The translations under genes were made by a program, and so were the position numbers. Below, piece after piece: positions 54,271-63,989 of a DNA stretch of 64,000 nucleotides (position 1 is its first letter; every line of letters begins with the position of its first letter). Below the pieces are notes generated by a model. That model made no database searches and was not told the DNA's origin. It worked only from the letters and a program-made list of their open reading frames with translations. The DNA comes from Jutongia hominis (GTDB lineage Bacteria > Bacillota > Clostridia > Lachnospirales > Lachnospiraceae): positions 124,001 through 188,000 of the forward strand of contig NZ_JACRSW010000001.1 in assembly GCF_014384965.1 (NCBI RefSeq), in the 5' to 3' direction.

Positions 54271-54625
54271 TTCCTATATCCTCCATTTCTGTTGCTTGTC
54301 ATGACGTTCCCATCATAAACTGTTTATGTATGTTAAACTAGCGTTTCTATTCAACAAAAACGAAACTACTATATTATAAACAACGTTACTATTTTATTAT
54401 TTTTAGATTTCTTTTTCAACATCTTTTTCATAATTCTGCTTTTTTTCTCCATTATGTACAAAAAAGAAAGTGTCTTACTGTTATATTTCACTATAACGCT
54501 ATGTCAGAAGTTGGTTTCACAAAGAAACTTCACTAATATTTTCATTAAGATATATTCTCAGGCTGACAGGTGATCTGCTGCATTTTCCCGGATCAGACCG
54601 GTCTGCTCTTTTTATCATTGCTATA

Positions 54626-54690
54626 TTGACATCTAATATTATATGGCGTATAGTATCAATAACAAATAATACTATACGCCATATAATATT
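54626..54690 (+). promoter_or_regulatory. padR promoter embedded in a 22-bp inverted repeat
   Basis: A perfect TTGACA (54626-54631) and TATAGT (54649-54654) are 17 bases apart. The -10 region is inside the left arm (54635-54656) of a perfect 22-bp inverted repeat whose right arm is 54669-54690. Each arm holds TATATGGCGTATA, a near-dyad itself. The PadR protein probably binds here and represses its own operon. The stretch 54271-54625 has no gene. Confidence 0.85.
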
Positions 54691-54729
54691 ATTTATCATA
54701 CTAATATACTCTCAGGAAGGAGGAATATT

Positions 54730-55047
54730 ATGGTATTTAATACAGGAGCTGCTCTTTTGGATGCGATCGTCCTTGCGGTCGTCTATCGTGAAGAAGAGGG
54801 AACCTATGGGTATAAGATCACACAGGATGTTCGTGCTGTGATTGAGATTTCGGAATCTACCTTATACCCTGTACTGCGACGACTGCAAAAAGATGACTGC
54901 CTGGAAGTATATGATAAAGAATTTCATGGCCGCAACCGTCGTTATTATAAAGTGACTGAACGCGGCAGATGCCAGTTAGAGCTTTATCGTCAGGAATGGG
55001 GCAGTTATATTTCTAAGATCAATGATTTATTACTCAATAACAAATGA
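54730..55047 (+). CDS. PadR-family regulator
   Basis: This is a 105-residue winged-helix repressor. Hallmarks: GTYGYKITQDVRA (residues 23-35), the recognition helix ISESTLYPVLRRLQKDDCLE (about 40-60), and RRYYKVTERGRCQLE. AAGGAGG lies upstream of ATG 54730. It heads padR - DUF1700 - DUF4097, an arrangement known from Firmicutes in which PadR controls envelope proteins. The gap to the next gene is 107 bases. Confidence 0.95.
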   Translation: MVFNTGAALLDAIVLAVVYREEEGTYGYKITQDVRAVIEISESTLYPVLRRLQKDDCLEVYDKEFHGRNRRYYKVTERGRCQLELYRQEWGSYISKINDLLLNNK

Positions 55048-55154
55048 GAAGCATGGACATACGAATAAAAAATGCTATTCAAAACATTTCACAACGTTTA
55101 CTGCTTCCACTATGATAGATACGCGAAAAAATCGCGGGAAAGATGGGGATTATC

Positions 55155-56216
55155 ATGAATAAAAAATTATTTTTAGATGAATTACATCGTCTGCTCTCAG
55201 ATCTTCCTCCGGAAGAACGGAATCAAGCGATCAAATATTATGAAGATTATTTTGAGGATGCAGGACCTGAAAACGAGCAGGCAATCCTAAAAGAGCTTGG
55301 ATCACCACAAGAACTTGCCAATCAGATCAAAGCAACAACACAGGATGATATCGAATACGGTCAGGGAAGTTCTTTTCACAGATCGGCTGCTTACCCGGAG
55401 TTCTATGCACAAAAGGAACAATCAGATTCACAAAACGAAAACAACAGCGCTTTTAAGCAGACAAATGATGGTTTCCAACAAGGACACCAACAAGCCGGCA
55501 ATGGTTTCAATAACGCTGGCACTGGCTACCGGCAGACCGACAATAATTTCAATAACAATGGCTACCGGCAAACCGACAATGGTTTCAACAACAACAGCTA
55601 TCAGCAGACCGACAACGGTTTCAACAACAACAGCTATCAGCAAGCCGGCAACGGTTTCAGCAACAACAACAACTACAAGCAGGCCGGCAACGGTTTCAGC
55701 AACAACAACTACAAACAGGCCGGCAACGGTTTCAACAACAATGGCTACCGGCAGACCGGCAATGGTTTCAACAACAACAGCTATCAGCAGGCAGCCAACG
55801 GATACAATAGCCATTATCAGCAGCAATCAGCACGCAAAGCTGTGTGGATCGTTCTGTTTGCTCTCCTTGCAATTACGATCGGACTTCCTTGTCTGTCTGT
55901 GCTATTCGGAATCCTCCTTACAATCTTCTCTGTGATCATTTCTATTGTTCTCGCATTATTTGGAACCGGTGGCGGATTGATGATCGGTGGTATTGCATCT
56001 TTCTTTGGAAGCTTTTTTATGACGGCTGCTTCCGGTACAGGTGCTGTGCTTTTTACGATGGGAATCGGTCTTGTACTTTTTGCGATCGGTGCTTTGATCA
56101 TATGGATCGGTGTCTTATTTTGTATCCGGTTTCTGCCAGCTCTCTTTCAGGCATCTTGGAAAGCTGCAAAAAGTGTAACCCTGAAATTTCAACAATGGAT
56201 AAAAAAGAGGTGGTAG
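55155..56216 (+). CDS. DUF1700 membrane protein with Asn/Gln-rich repeats
   Basis: This 353-residue protein begins with the DUF1700 block (FLDELHRLLSDLPPEERNQA, then YYEDYFEDAG and ILKELGSPQELANQIK; residues 4-62). Residues 106-217 are about ten 11-residue repeats with consensus GFNNNSYQQTD (or QAGN). Then come three or four membrane segments (from VWIVLFALLAITIGLPCL, about 230, to the C-terminus). ATG 55155 has GGGG 6 bases upstream; ATG 55143 is possible. It lies 4 bases before the DUF4097 gene. It probably works with DUF4097 at the membrane; function unknown. Confidence 0.9.
   Translation: MNKKLFLDELHRLLSDLPPEERNQAIKYYEDYFEDAGPENEQAILKELGSPQELANQIKATTQDDIEYGQGSSFHRSAAYPEFYAQKEQSDSQNENNSAFKQTNDGFQQGHQQAGNGFNNAGTGYRQTDNNFNNNGYRQTDNGFNNNSYQQTDNGFNNNSYQQAGNGFSNNNNYKQAGNGFSNNNYKQAGNGFNNNGYRQTGNGFNNNSYQQAANGYNSHYQQQSARKAVWIVLFALLAITIGLPCLSVLFGILLTIFSVIISIVLALFGTGGGLMIGGIASFFGSFFMTAASGTGAVLFTMGIGLVLFAIGALIIWIGVLFCIRFLPALFQASWKAAKSVTLKFQQWIKKRW
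55470..55802 (+). repeat. 33-bp coding minisatellite in the DUF1700 gene
   Basis: About ten 33-bp units encode the 11-residue period GFNNN(S/G)Y(Q/R)Q(T/A)(D/G)N. Several neighbouring units are nearly identical at the DNA level (ACCGACAACGGTTTCAACAA), which points to recent copy-number change by slippage. All units keep the frame. Confidence 0.9.
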
Positions 56217-56220
56217 TGCT

Positions 56221-57144
56221 ATGAAAAAGAAAAAACATATTATTTTAATCCTGTCCGGAATCCTGTTCCTGCTTGGCGTTCTTTTGATCCTTGTTGGAAT
56301 GATCCTGGGTGTAGATTATGATGAGCTGACGATCTCATCGCATTCCGTAACAACACAAACAGTTTCACATACGATTGAAACGACAGCATCCGATGATCCA
56401 TCAACCGTCCATAAGCTTGACTTTGACTTGTTTGCAGGAAATATCATCATTAAAAGTGGCGATGATTTTTCTATTTCCGGTGGCAAACTTTCCAAAAATA
56501 TAATAGAAGATGGTGTCTGGAAAGTAAAAACTTCCAAACACAAAAAGCTTTCTGAGTTGATCCGTCATACTTTCACTTCCTCTGACACACACAACGGAAC
56601 AATTACGATCACAATTCCTGATTCTGCTGCCTTGACAGAAGTACATCTTGAACTTTCTGCCGGCAATGTCAAGATCAACACACTAAAAGCAGATACCATA
56701 AAAATGGGTGTCTCAGCAGCGTCCACGAAAGCCGATACAATACTGGCAAAAAATGTATCTCTGGATGTCGCTGCCGGAAGCATGACGATCGATCAATTTA
56801 CGATCAATGACAAAGCTTCCATCGATTGTAGTGCCGGTGATATCAAGCTCGGTTCAAAAGATAACGCAGCCAAAAATGTCTGTAACAACCTAAAGACTGA
56901 CTGCTCTGCCGGTTCTCTTGATATATATGGAAAATTAACCGGATCTTCTGATCTGCAGGTACATATGGGGGATATTACTTTAGGACTTGCCGGTGCAAAA
57001 AGCAACTATAACTTTAACTCGGCATCCGCGACAATGGGGGATATCCGATACAAAAATGAAGGTACGGCTACAGATACAACCATCTATGGTGATGTATCAC
57101 TTGATTGTACTATGGGGAACATCAAAGTTACATTTCATTCATAA
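56221..57144 (+). CDS. DUF4097 adhesin-like beta-repeat protein, membrane anchored
   Basis: This 307-residue protein has one N-terminal membrane segment (about residues 6-28, IILILSGILFLLGVLLILVG) and an extracellular right-handed beta-solenoid-like DUF4097 domain with repeating turns (LELSAGNVKINTLKA, LDVAAGSMTIDQF, IDCSAGDIKL, TDCSAGSLDIYG). Relatives include LiaG-type proteins of envelope-stress operons. It starts 4 bases after the DUF1700 stop and is followed by a terminator, so it closes the padR operon. Confidence 0.9.
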   Translation: MKKKKHIILILSGILFLLGVLLILVGMILGVDYDELTISSHSVTTQTVSHTIETTASDDPSTVHKLDFDLFAGNIIIKSGDDFSISGGKLSKNIIEDGVWKVKTSKHKKLSELIRHTFTSSDTHNGTITITIPDSAALTEVHLELSAGNVKINTLKADTIKMGVSAASTKADTILAKNVSLDVAAGSMTIDQFTINDKASIDCSAGDIKLGSKDNAAKNVCNNLKTDCSAGSLDIYGKLTGSSDLQVHMGDITLGLAGAKSNYNFNSASATMGDIRYKNEGTATDTTIYGDVSLDCTMGNIKVTFHS

Positions 57145-57149
57145 TAAAA

Positions 57150-57191
57150 AGAAACGCCTGAACCGGTAATGTTGCCGGAACAGGCGCTTTC
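57150..57191 (+). terminator. terminator of the padR operon
   Basis: GAAACGCCTG...CCGG pairs with CCGG...CAGGCGCTTTC, with T-rich sequence (ACTTTTTTT) about 10 bases later. The stem has small internal mismatches. Confidence 0.75.
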
Positions 57192-57283
57192 TAGTCAGGG
57201 ACTTTTTTTCAGTCTTATTTCATTTCTAAATTTTCATCGATCTTCCAATCAGCGATCAGCCAAATTTACTGTCAAAAAACATC

Positions 57284-59080
57284 TTACAGTTTATAAAGCG
57301 GACCATATGCTGCACACGCTCTGAAATCCTGTCCTTCTTTGTCCATACCAAATGCATTCCATGCTGCCGGACGGAAGATATCCTCTTCCGGCACGTTATG
57401 CATACAAACCGGAATACGAAGAATAGATGCTAATGTGATCAGATCTGCACCAATATGTCCATAACTGATCGCACCATGATTTGCACCCCAGTTGTTCATA
57501 ACATCATATGCTGTTTTAAATGCACCCTCGCCTGTTGTTCTTGGAGCAAACCAGGTACAAGGCCATGTATAATCAGTACGTTTCCAAAGCTTATCCGATA
57601 CCTCATCCGGGAGTTCTACCGTATATCCTTCACATATCTGTAAAACAGGTCCAAGTCCTTTTACTAAATTCAAACGTATCATCGTTGCAGGCATTGTTGC
57701 CTTTGTAAGATAACGTGAAGAGAATCCACCACCACGGAAGTAACCATTATCCGCTTCACACCATTCTGTTGCTTCTAAGCAGGCTTCCTGGTCCTCCTGT
57801 GTCATCTCCCAGAATGGCTTCATCACACCATTTCCGTTTTCATCCTTTACAGCACCACTTGCATCCAAGCAGGCTGCACCGGAATTGATCAAATGTAAAA
57901 ATCCACCGGCTTCTTTTGCAACACCTTCCAATTCATAACCGGTTGCTTTCTTTACTGCTTCAGGACTCCAATATGTACGCACATCGGCAAAAATCTGGGC
58001 ACGGCCTGTCAGAAGTTTCATAAAGAGCATTCCAATACCATTTAATGTATCATTTTCTGTTGCAAGAATGTAAGGTTCTCTTGCCCCATTCCAGTCAAAA
58101 GACGAATTCATCAACGCTTCTGCAAAATCACCATTTGGATAGAAGTCTGTCCACTGTCTCTGTCCCTGGAAACCTGCAGCGATTGCATTATGACCAACGG
58201 CTTCTTCTTCTCTTCCTTCCGGCAGATTTGGATTTCCATTCATCAAATCTTTTAAGATACACATCATCTTAACAACAAATTTCCAGTCTCTGTCTTTCTG
58301 TTCATCGTTTCTCTTTACAAAATCAGGATTTTTATCCCATCCTTCTTTACAATGTGACTTTGTCCATGAAAGTGCTTTTTCATACTCCTTCTCATCGTAA
58401 ATGCCTTCTGTCATTCGACGAATGATCTCGACTTCATCAACTGATTCTACACGCATGCCAAGATATTCTTCCATAAAAGCAGAATCAATGATTGATCCGG
58501 CAATTCCCATTGTGACGGAACCAACCTGAAGGTAAGATTTCCCACGCATTGTAGCTGCTGCCACCGCTGCACGTCCAAAACGCAGTAATTTGACTTTTAC
58601 ATCTTCCGGAATCTCTGTCGCATCTGCTTCCTGAACATCTCTTCCATAAATACCAAATGCCGGCAATCCTTTTTGTGCATGTGCAGCGAGAACTGCTGCA
58701 AGATATACAGCACCCGGTCTTTCTGTTCCGTTAAATCCCCAGACACCCTTGATCGTATGCTTATCCATATCCATAGTTTCAGAACCATAGCACCAGCAAG
58801 GTGTTACTGTCAGAGTAATATCAACTCCTTCTTTTCTGAATTTATCTGCACATGCGGCTGTCTCTGCAACACGTCCGATCGTTGTATCAGCGATCACAAC
58901 TTTAACCGGTTCTCCGTTAGAGTATTTCAGATTCTGACGAAAGAGTTCCGCAGCACTCTTTGCCATATTCATCGTCTGCTCCTCTAAGGACTCACGAACC
59001 TTTAAAGGTCCTCTTCGACCATCAATCGTAGGTCTGATACCGATTACAGGGTAATCTCCAATCAATCTGTTTTCTGCCAT
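57284..59080 (-). CDS. fucI: L-fucose isomerase
   Basis: It converts L-fucose to L-fuculose with a divalent metal. The 598-residue length matches the family (E. coli 591). Family blocks: [23 protein letters not shown] (split here: residues 10-20 and following), [51 protein letters not shown] and [20 protein letters not shown] 59078-59080 is preceded by AGGAGG; the open frame 13 codons earlier lacks one. No fuculokinase, aldolase or propanediol genes are near. D-arabinose is a possible alternative substrate. Confidence 0.95.
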   Translation of the reverse strand: MAENRLIGDYPVIGIRPTIDGRRGPLKVRESLEEQTMNMAKSAAELFRQNLKYSNGEPVKVVIADTTIGRVAETAACADKFRKEGVDITLTVTPCWCYGSETMDMDKHTIKGVWGFNGTERPGAVYLAAVLAAHAQKGLPAFGIYGRDVQEADATEIPEDVKVKLLRFGRAAVAAATMRGKSYLQVGSVTMGIAGSIIDSAFMEEYLGMRVESVDEVEIIRRMTEGIYDEKEYEKALSWTKSHCKEGWDKNPDFVKRNDEQKDRDWKFVVKMMCILKDLMNGNPNLPEGREEEAVGHNAIAAGFQGQRQWTDFYPNGDFAEALMNSSFDWNGAREPYILATENDTLNGIGMLFMKLLTGRAQIFADVRTYWSPEAVKKATGYELEGVAKEAGGFLHLINSGAACLDASGAVKDENGNGVMKPFWEMTQEDQEACLEATEWCEADNGYFRGGGFSSRYLTKATMPATMIRLNLVKGLGPVLQICEGYTVELPDEVSDKLWKRTDYTWPCTWFAPRTTGEGAFKTAYDVMNNWGANHGAISYGHIGADLITLASILRIPVCMHNVPEEDIFRPAAWNAFGMDKEGQDFRACAAYGPLYKL

Positions 59081-59212
59081 TCTATCCTTCCTCCTTTTAA
59101 AAGCAAAATACTTAATCATTTTTTACAGAACCTCTCTTGTATTTTACTATATTTTTGTATAAAATGCACTCTTTTTTTAATTATTCCGTTAAAAAGTGCA
59201 AAACAAAAGAAA

Positions 59213-59270
59213 ACATCGCATAGTAAAATGAACGTCTGCTTTTGCCACCGGCGTTTTTACCATGCGATGT
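59213..59270. terminator. bidirectional terminator between fucI and the Ig-like protein gene
   Basis: ACATCGCAT/ATGCGATGT and GTAAAA/TTTTAC form a stem (59213-59228 with 59254-59270). On the minus strand TTTTCTTTTGTTTT follows; on the plus strand CTATTCTTTTTT. Confidence 0.75.
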
Positions 59271-59302
59271 CTATTCTTTTTTATGTAAGTTATCTCAAAA
59301 GA

Positions 59303-59947
59303 TTATTTTACCTTTACGGTAACCTTTGCTGACTTCTTACCAACTTTTACAGTAACCTTTGTGCTACCCTTCTTGAGAGCCTTTACCTTTACTGTAAGAG
59401 CATTCTTTGTAAGCTTCTTAGAAGTAACTTTAACGATCTTCTTATTCTTAACGCTTACAGAAACCTTATCTGTTGTCTTTGTGTTCTTCTTAGCAGTTTT
59501 TACTGTAAATTTAAGAGCAGCTTTCTTACCCTTCTTTACTGTAACTTTTGCTTTCTTTGCTTTTACTTTCTTACATGCAACTTTAACTTTCTTCTTTACA
59601 GGAGCCTTTGCAGTTTCTACTAATACTACAGGTGATACAGACGGTGTAGCTGATGGAGATACTGTTGGTGTTGCTGTTGGCTTTAATGTAGCCATTGTTG
59701 CTGTGTTTGTAGGTCCTGCCGGTGTTTCTGATGCTACAGGTGCTGTTGGTGTTGCTGTTGCTGCTGAACCTGTTGCTGTTGCCGCTGAACCTGTTGCTGT
59801 GATAGCCGGTGCAGAAGCCGCCTGTGAACCAGCTGTCTCATCCTGAGCAGATACGGTCTTAGCGTCTGTAAAGTTTGCACCTGCGACAACCAAAGCTGTT
59901 GCTAAAAACATAGAAACAACTTTTTTCATTTCTTTTGTTAATCTCAT
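59303..59947 (-). CDS. secreted, very basic Ig-like (BIG2-type) protein
   Basis: This 214-residue protein has a signal peptide (about residues 1-29, cleavage near TDAKT), an Ala/Thr/Pro/Ser-rich linker with repeats ITATGSAATATGSAATAT (about 45-110), and a Lys-rich C-terminal beta domain resembling bacterial Ig-like group 2 (KVTVKKGKKAALKFTVKTAK; KALKKGSTKVTVKVGKKSAK). There is no catalytic domain and no sortase motif. The high positive charge suggests binding to wall polymers or mucus. AAGGAGG precedes ATG 59947. Similar Lys-rich Ig modules begin the esterase at 34988. Confidence 0.8.
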   Translation of the reverse strand: MRLTKEMKKVVSMFLATALVVAGANFTDAKTVSAQDETAGSQAASAPAITATGSAATATGSAATATPTAPVASETPAGPTNTATMATLKPTATPTVSPSATPSVSPVVLVETAKAPVKKKVKVACKKVKAKKAKVTVKKGKKAALKFTVKTAKKNTKTTDKVSVSVKNKKIVKVTSKKLTKNALTVKVKALKKGSTKVTVKVGKKSAKVTVKVK

Positions 59948-60272
59948 TTTTGTTTCCTCCTTGTGATGAAATAATTTTGGGGATAGTAAATTCTACCAAA
60001 AAGCATTATACGTCTTTCCTACTTGCAATCCTATTGACAATTTGCACATGTTTTTCTCACTTTTCGTCGATTTTTTGAATGCTTTTTTTCATTTTCACCG
60101 CAAAGAAGCTTTTTTTATTCAAAATCGGGAAAATTTCACGACTTTCCTTAAATTTTTCATACCTGCTTTCATTCAATTTTTCATGATAAGCTATTTTTAT
60201 AGTATACTTTTTTATTGGTTTTGTATATTTTTACATCACTTTTCAACGCTTTTATATACATTTTTTGATGTT
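59948..60272. other. AT-rich intergenic region
   Basis: No gene, riboswitch or clear hairpin. A minus-strand TATAAT (60006-60011) lies about 60 bases before the Ig-like protein gene and is its probable -10 box; the -35 is poor. The frame on the plus strand is Phe-rich low complexity. Confidence 0.5.
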
Positions 60273-61181
60273 TTATTCTTTGTGTATCCAATTCCCTGTT
60301 GCTTTCTTGTGTTTCCAGTGATCCTGATTTTCATTATAATTTTTAACAAGTAATGTCTGCCATGGACTTGAAGTCTTTAAAGAACGATAGACTTTTTTTA
60401 ATGCAATTCTTTTTCGGTTTCGCTTTGGCTCTCCAGAATCAGCTATAAAAACAGAGTCTGTATTTTTATCATATAAAAACAACGTAACATAATGCCCGGG
60501 TGTATCTTTCCAGAAACAGTTTGAATTTGAGCTGCTTACTAAAGCAATCATACAAGTATGATTCATGATCTGACCTTGAAACTCCCGGTAAGTTGCCGGC
60601 TTTCTCGAAACATTGCAATCCATACCCATCTTACTTAATGTCCTTCTCATGTATCCCCAGTCAATTGCACCACCACCTGCATATCCGGTGTGTTTCTTAG
60701 CATATTCGTATGCCTGCACCGGCGTACAACGGTATGGCGTAATCGATGAATAGATATTAGCAATGCAGCAAAGTCCACAGCCAAAGCCGCCAAAAGACCC
60801 CCCATCCATAAATGTTGTGCCCCAATAGCCTGACCATGTGATTTTTTGTCCCCATGATCTTGGTCCCTGAAGGTAACTGTACACATTGTCTTCGGGATTC
60901 CGTGTAGGCTGAATCTGTACCGGTTCTTGTGTTGCCGTGATCTCCGGTGATGCCTGTATCGTGATATCCGTGTTTTTCTGTGTCATGGTTTCTTTCACTG
61001 CCTTTTGACGGACTAATTTATTTGCCCAGCCAATGACAAGCAGAAGAACAAGAAGCAAAATGACTAACAGAATTTTATTTCTTTTTGAATTCATCCCGGC
61101 TTTTGAGACTTTTTTCATTTTTTCTTCGAACGTTGATACTATATTTTTGCGATCACAATTTCTCTTCTGGTTCTTTTTCAT
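60273..61181 (-). CDS. membrane-anchored C39/papain-like cysteine peptidase
   Basis: This 302-residue protein has a cytoplasmic basic start, one membrane segment (about residues 37-54, ILLVILLLVLLLVIGWA), a Thr/Gln/Pro linker, and an extracellular papain-fold domain. Catalytic candidates are Cys in GGFGCGLCCIANIYS (about residue 135), His in TPGHYVTLFLYD (about 229) and Asp in VFIADSG (about 247), the order of C39-like peptidases. Substrate unknown; no bacteriocin or transporter gene is adjacent. ATG 61179-61181 has GAGGTG upstream. Confidence 0.83.
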   Translation of the reverse strand: MKKNQKRNCDRKNIVSTFEEKMKKVSKAGMNSKRNKILLVILLLVLLLVIGWANKLVRQKAVKETMTQKNTDITIQASPEITATQEPVQIQPTRNPEDNVYSYLQGPRSWGQKITWSGYWGTTFMDGGSFGGFGCGLCCIANIYSSITPYRCTPVQAYEYAKKHTGYAGGGAIDWGYMRRTLSKMGMDCNVSRKPATYREFQGQIMNHTCMIALVSSSNSNCFWKDTPGHYVTLFLYDKNTDSVFIADSGEPKRNRKRIALKKVYRSLKTSSPWQTLLVKNYNENQDHWKHKKATGNWIHKE

Positions 61182-61495
61182 ATACACCTCTTTGCTTTCT
61201 TTATCTATGTTATTGTCTGTGTATATTTACACTTTTTACTTTCTATTCCAAATCTTTTGTACTTACTCTGCTTCTCTATATATCCGGCTCTTTTATTTCA
61301 CCTGATTTTTTACATTTGGTCTTTCCTCTTTAAACTTTTTCCGTATCGTTTGCTCTTGGTCTTTTTCATTTTAACCTTATGTTTATTATACTGATATCCT
61401 ATGGCTTTTCAAGTTCAGCATTAAAAAGACGGATTTTTCCTGTTCAATAAAAAATTTTAAGTTTTTCCTAAACTCCCGACAAAAGACCTGAATAG
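61182..61495. other. AT-rich intergenic region downstream of GH31
   Basis: T-rich sequence on the plus strand. I see no gene, promoter consensus or palindrome of note. Confidence 0.5.
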
Positions 61496-61560
61496 AAAAA
61501 CGGATGACCTTTATGTTACCATAAAAGCCATCCATTTATTTATTGACCGGAAATTCCGGT
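61496..61560 (-). terminator. terminator(s) of the GH31 gene
   Basis: On the minus strand a small palindrome ACCGGAATTTCCGGT (61546-61560) is followed by a stem GGATGGCTTTTAT/ATAAAGGTCATCC (61502-61533) and GTTTTTC. Confidence 0.8.
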
Positions 61561-61575
61561 TATTTTATTTTTTGA

Positions 61576-63936
61576 TTACAATGTAATCTCTACACTTGTA
61601 GAACCAGCCTTAGCTTCTACTGTCTTACCTTCAGCAGTTACCTTAAAGCTCTTATCTGTAGCAGCATAAGATACTGTGATCACATTACCATTGCGTGTAG
61701 CTGTAATGTCAGTAATCTTATTTGACTCGCTGTCAAAGATAGTTGCCTGTGCTGTCTTACCATCTTCTAATCCATAGACAACTGCTTCAGCATCCTGAAG
61801 ATAATCATAAACAACTGTCATCTTATCTTCTGCGTCAAAGTTACCATATGTTACGATGCTGTTTGGACGTGCAAGAATCGGTGTCTGGAAATAATCACAC
61901 TTTCTTGTATAGTATTTTCCGCCTTCATATGTTTCACCGGACTGGATATCTGTCCATGTTCCATTGTCCGGTACATAGAATTCCGCAATACCTTCTTCGT
62001 TCATAACAGGCACGATGCAAAGGTTATCACCAAGCATATACTGCTGATCAAGGTACTTACAAGCTGTATCGTCAGAGAATGCAATGATCATAGAACGCAT
62101 CATCGGTACACCTTCTGTATGAGTCTTGTTAGCCTGGGCCCAAAGATATGGCATTAATCTTCCCTTTAATACTGTGTAATGACGAAGTACGTCACAAGCT
62201 TCTGTATCACCATCTTCATCATAAACCCAAGGTACTCTGTAAGAAGTAGAACCATGTAAACGGCTGTGTGTTGATAACAGGCCGAATGCACACCATCTCT
62301 TGTAAACATCAGCAGGTGCTGTAGCTTCGAAACCACCCATGTCGTGAGAGAAGAAACCAAAACCTGATGAACAAAGAGAAAGACCACCGCGAAGTGTTTC
62401 TGACATTGCTGAATATTCTGCGTAGCAGTCACCACCCCAGTGTACAGGGAACTTCTGTCCGCCTACTGTTGCACTACGGGCAAAGAGACATGCTTTGTCT
62501 TTTCCATAATATTCTTCCAATGCTTCAAATACACACTTATTGTAAAGGTATGTGTAGTAGTTATGCATCTTGATCGGATCTTTTCCATTGAAATATTTTA
62601 CCTTTGTAGGGATTCTCTCGCCAAAGTCTGTCTTGATGTTATTAACACCCATATCAAATAATTTCTTAAGAAGACCCTTGAACCATTCGCAAGCTTCCGG
62701 ATTTGTGAAATCGACGATTGCCATACCAGGCTGCCACATATCAGACTGGTATACGCTGCCATCTAAGTTCTTGATAAAGTATCCTTTTTCTTTTCCGATA
62801 TCAAAGAGCTTTGACTGCTGTCCGACATAAGAGTTGATCCATACACAGATCTCAAGTCCTCTGTCGTGAAGTCTCTTTAAAAGTCCTTCCGGATCAGGGA
62901 ACATATCTTTATCCCATTCAAAGTTACACCATTCATATTCTTTCATCCAGAAACAGTCAAAATGGAATACCTGAAGCGGGATCTTACGATCTTTCATACC
63001 ATCAATAAAACTTGTTACAGTTTCTTCATCATAGCTTGTTGTAAATGATGTAGATAACCATAAACCAAATGTATATGCTGGTGGTAATGAAGGCTTACCT
63101 GTCAGATCTGTATAATGTTTTAATACATCCTCTAGGTTTTCACCACCGATAATGAAATATTCTAATTCTTCACCCGGCTGTGTAAATGTTACTTTAGAAA
63201 CCGTATCAGAGTTTACTTCAAAAGAAACTTTGTCTGAGCTGTTTACAAATACACCATAGCTCTTTGATGAAATATAGAATGGAATATTCTTATAACTCTG
63301 ATCAGAGCATGTACCGCCATCTGAGTTCCAGATCTCTACAACCTGTCCATTCTTTACAAATGGAGTAAACTTCTCACCGAAACCATAGATGCACTCACCG
63401 ATATCTGTCTTTAACTGTTCTCTGATATATGTGCGGTTTGGATCCTGTGGATAGTTAAAGTCCTGATCATCTTCCTGTAATTCCATACGCGCATTTGCAT
63501 GGAACTGGTTTTCATGGATGATCGATGTTGATCTCCATGCACCACCTGTCAGATGTCTATCTTTATAATAGAACTGTACATCCCAGTCATCGGCAATACG
63601 GATCACAACTTTTGTATCGCCTGAGATCAATTCTACGCTGTCTTCACTGCGATTGATCACCGGCTTAAAATTTGGATCCTCATTTAATTCAAAACGAGGA
63701 ATGTTATCAAGACCGCCTCTGTAATGATCAATATGAACCTTAATTGTGTTTTCACAGGTAGAAGAATATGTAATCTCTAAGTTTGGACCTCCAAGAGTCA
63801 TTCCTCTGTTCATAACAGTATAAGGTGTTGCAAGAACTTTAATGGCGTTCTCTGTCGTCTCAACCTTATATGCCTGTGATGCATAGTTTACTTCGTAACC
63901 TTTTTTGCTTAACCAAAATCCATCAGCTACCTTCAT
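61576..63936 (-). CDS. yicI: GH31 alpha-xylosidase
   Basis: It removes alpha-linked xylose from xyloglucan oligosaccharides (isoprimeverose-type). The 786-residue protein resembles E. coli YicI throughout: N-terminal beta-sandwich, (beta/alpha)8 barrel with nucleophile Asp in IKTDFGERIP (about residue 437) and acid/base Asp in HWGGDCYAEY (about 502), plus DCFWMKEYEWCNFEWD, FARSATVGGQKFPVH and C-terminal beta domains. No signal peptide, so it is cytoplasmic. AAAGGAG lies 7 bases before ATG 63936. An operator-like palindrome lies upstream. Confidence 0.92.
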   Translation of the reverse strand: MKVADGFWLSKKGYEVNYASQAYKVETTENAIKVLATPYTVMNRGMTLGGPNLEITYSSTCENTIKVHIDHYRGGLDNIPRFELNEDPNFKPVINRSEDSVELISGDTKVVIRIADDWDVQFYYKDRHLTGGAWRSTSIIHENQFHANARMELQEDDQDFNYPQDPNRTYIREQLKTDIGECIYGFGEKFTPFVKNGQVVEIWNSDGGTCSDQSYKNIPFYISSKSYGVFVNSSDKVSFEVNSDTVSKVTFTQPGEELEYFIIGGENLEDVLKHYTDLTGKPSLPPAYTFGLWLSTSFTTSYDEETVTSFIDGMKDRKIPLQVFHFDCFWMKEYEWCNFEWDKDMFPDPEGLLKRLHDRGLEICVWINSYVGQQSKLFDIGKEKGYFIKNLDGSVYQSDMWQPGMAIVDFTNPEACEWFKGLLKKLFDMGVNNIKTDFGERIPTKVKYFNGKDPIKMHNYYTYLYNKCVFEALEEYYGKDKACLFARSATVGGQKFPVHWGGDCYAEYSAMSETLRGGLSLCSSGFGFFSHDMGGFEATAPADVYKRWCAFGLLSTHSRLHGSTSYRVPWVYDEDGDTEACDVLRHYTVLKGRLMPYLWAQANKTHTEGVPMMRSMIIAFSDDTACKYLDQQYMLGDNLCIVPVMNEEGIAEFYVPDNGTWTDIQSGETYEGGKYYTRKCDYFQTPILARPNSIVTYGNFDAEDKMTVVYDYLQDAEAVVYGLEDGKTAQATIFDSESNKITDITATRNGNVITVSYAATDKSFKVTAEGKTVEAKAGSTSVEITL

Positions 63937-63975
63937 TGTAAATCTCCTTTCTACTATTTAAAATAATATGCGCAA

Positions 63976-63989
63976 CCGGTTATAACCGG
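63976..63989. promoter_or_regulatory. LacI-family-type operator upstream of the alpha-xylosidase gene
   Basis: CCGGTTATAACCGG is a perfect 14-bp palindrome, and it overlaps CGCAACCGGTTATA, which has the AAnCGnTT-like core AACCGGTT of LacI/GalR sites. It is 40 bases before the ATG, so binding would block initiation or elongation. The promoter lies at or beyond the window edge. Confidence 0.6.

Noticed and set aside
55428..55826. 132-residue Val/Ala-rich minus-strand frame opposite the DUF1700 gene
   Set aside because: It is the antisense of the 33-bp coding repeat; the plus-strand gene has the domain, ribosome binding site and operon context.
59361..59846. 161-residue plus-strand frame opposite the Ig-like protein gene
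   Set aside because: It is the antisense of Lys/Ala/Thr-rich codons and has no ribosome binding site.
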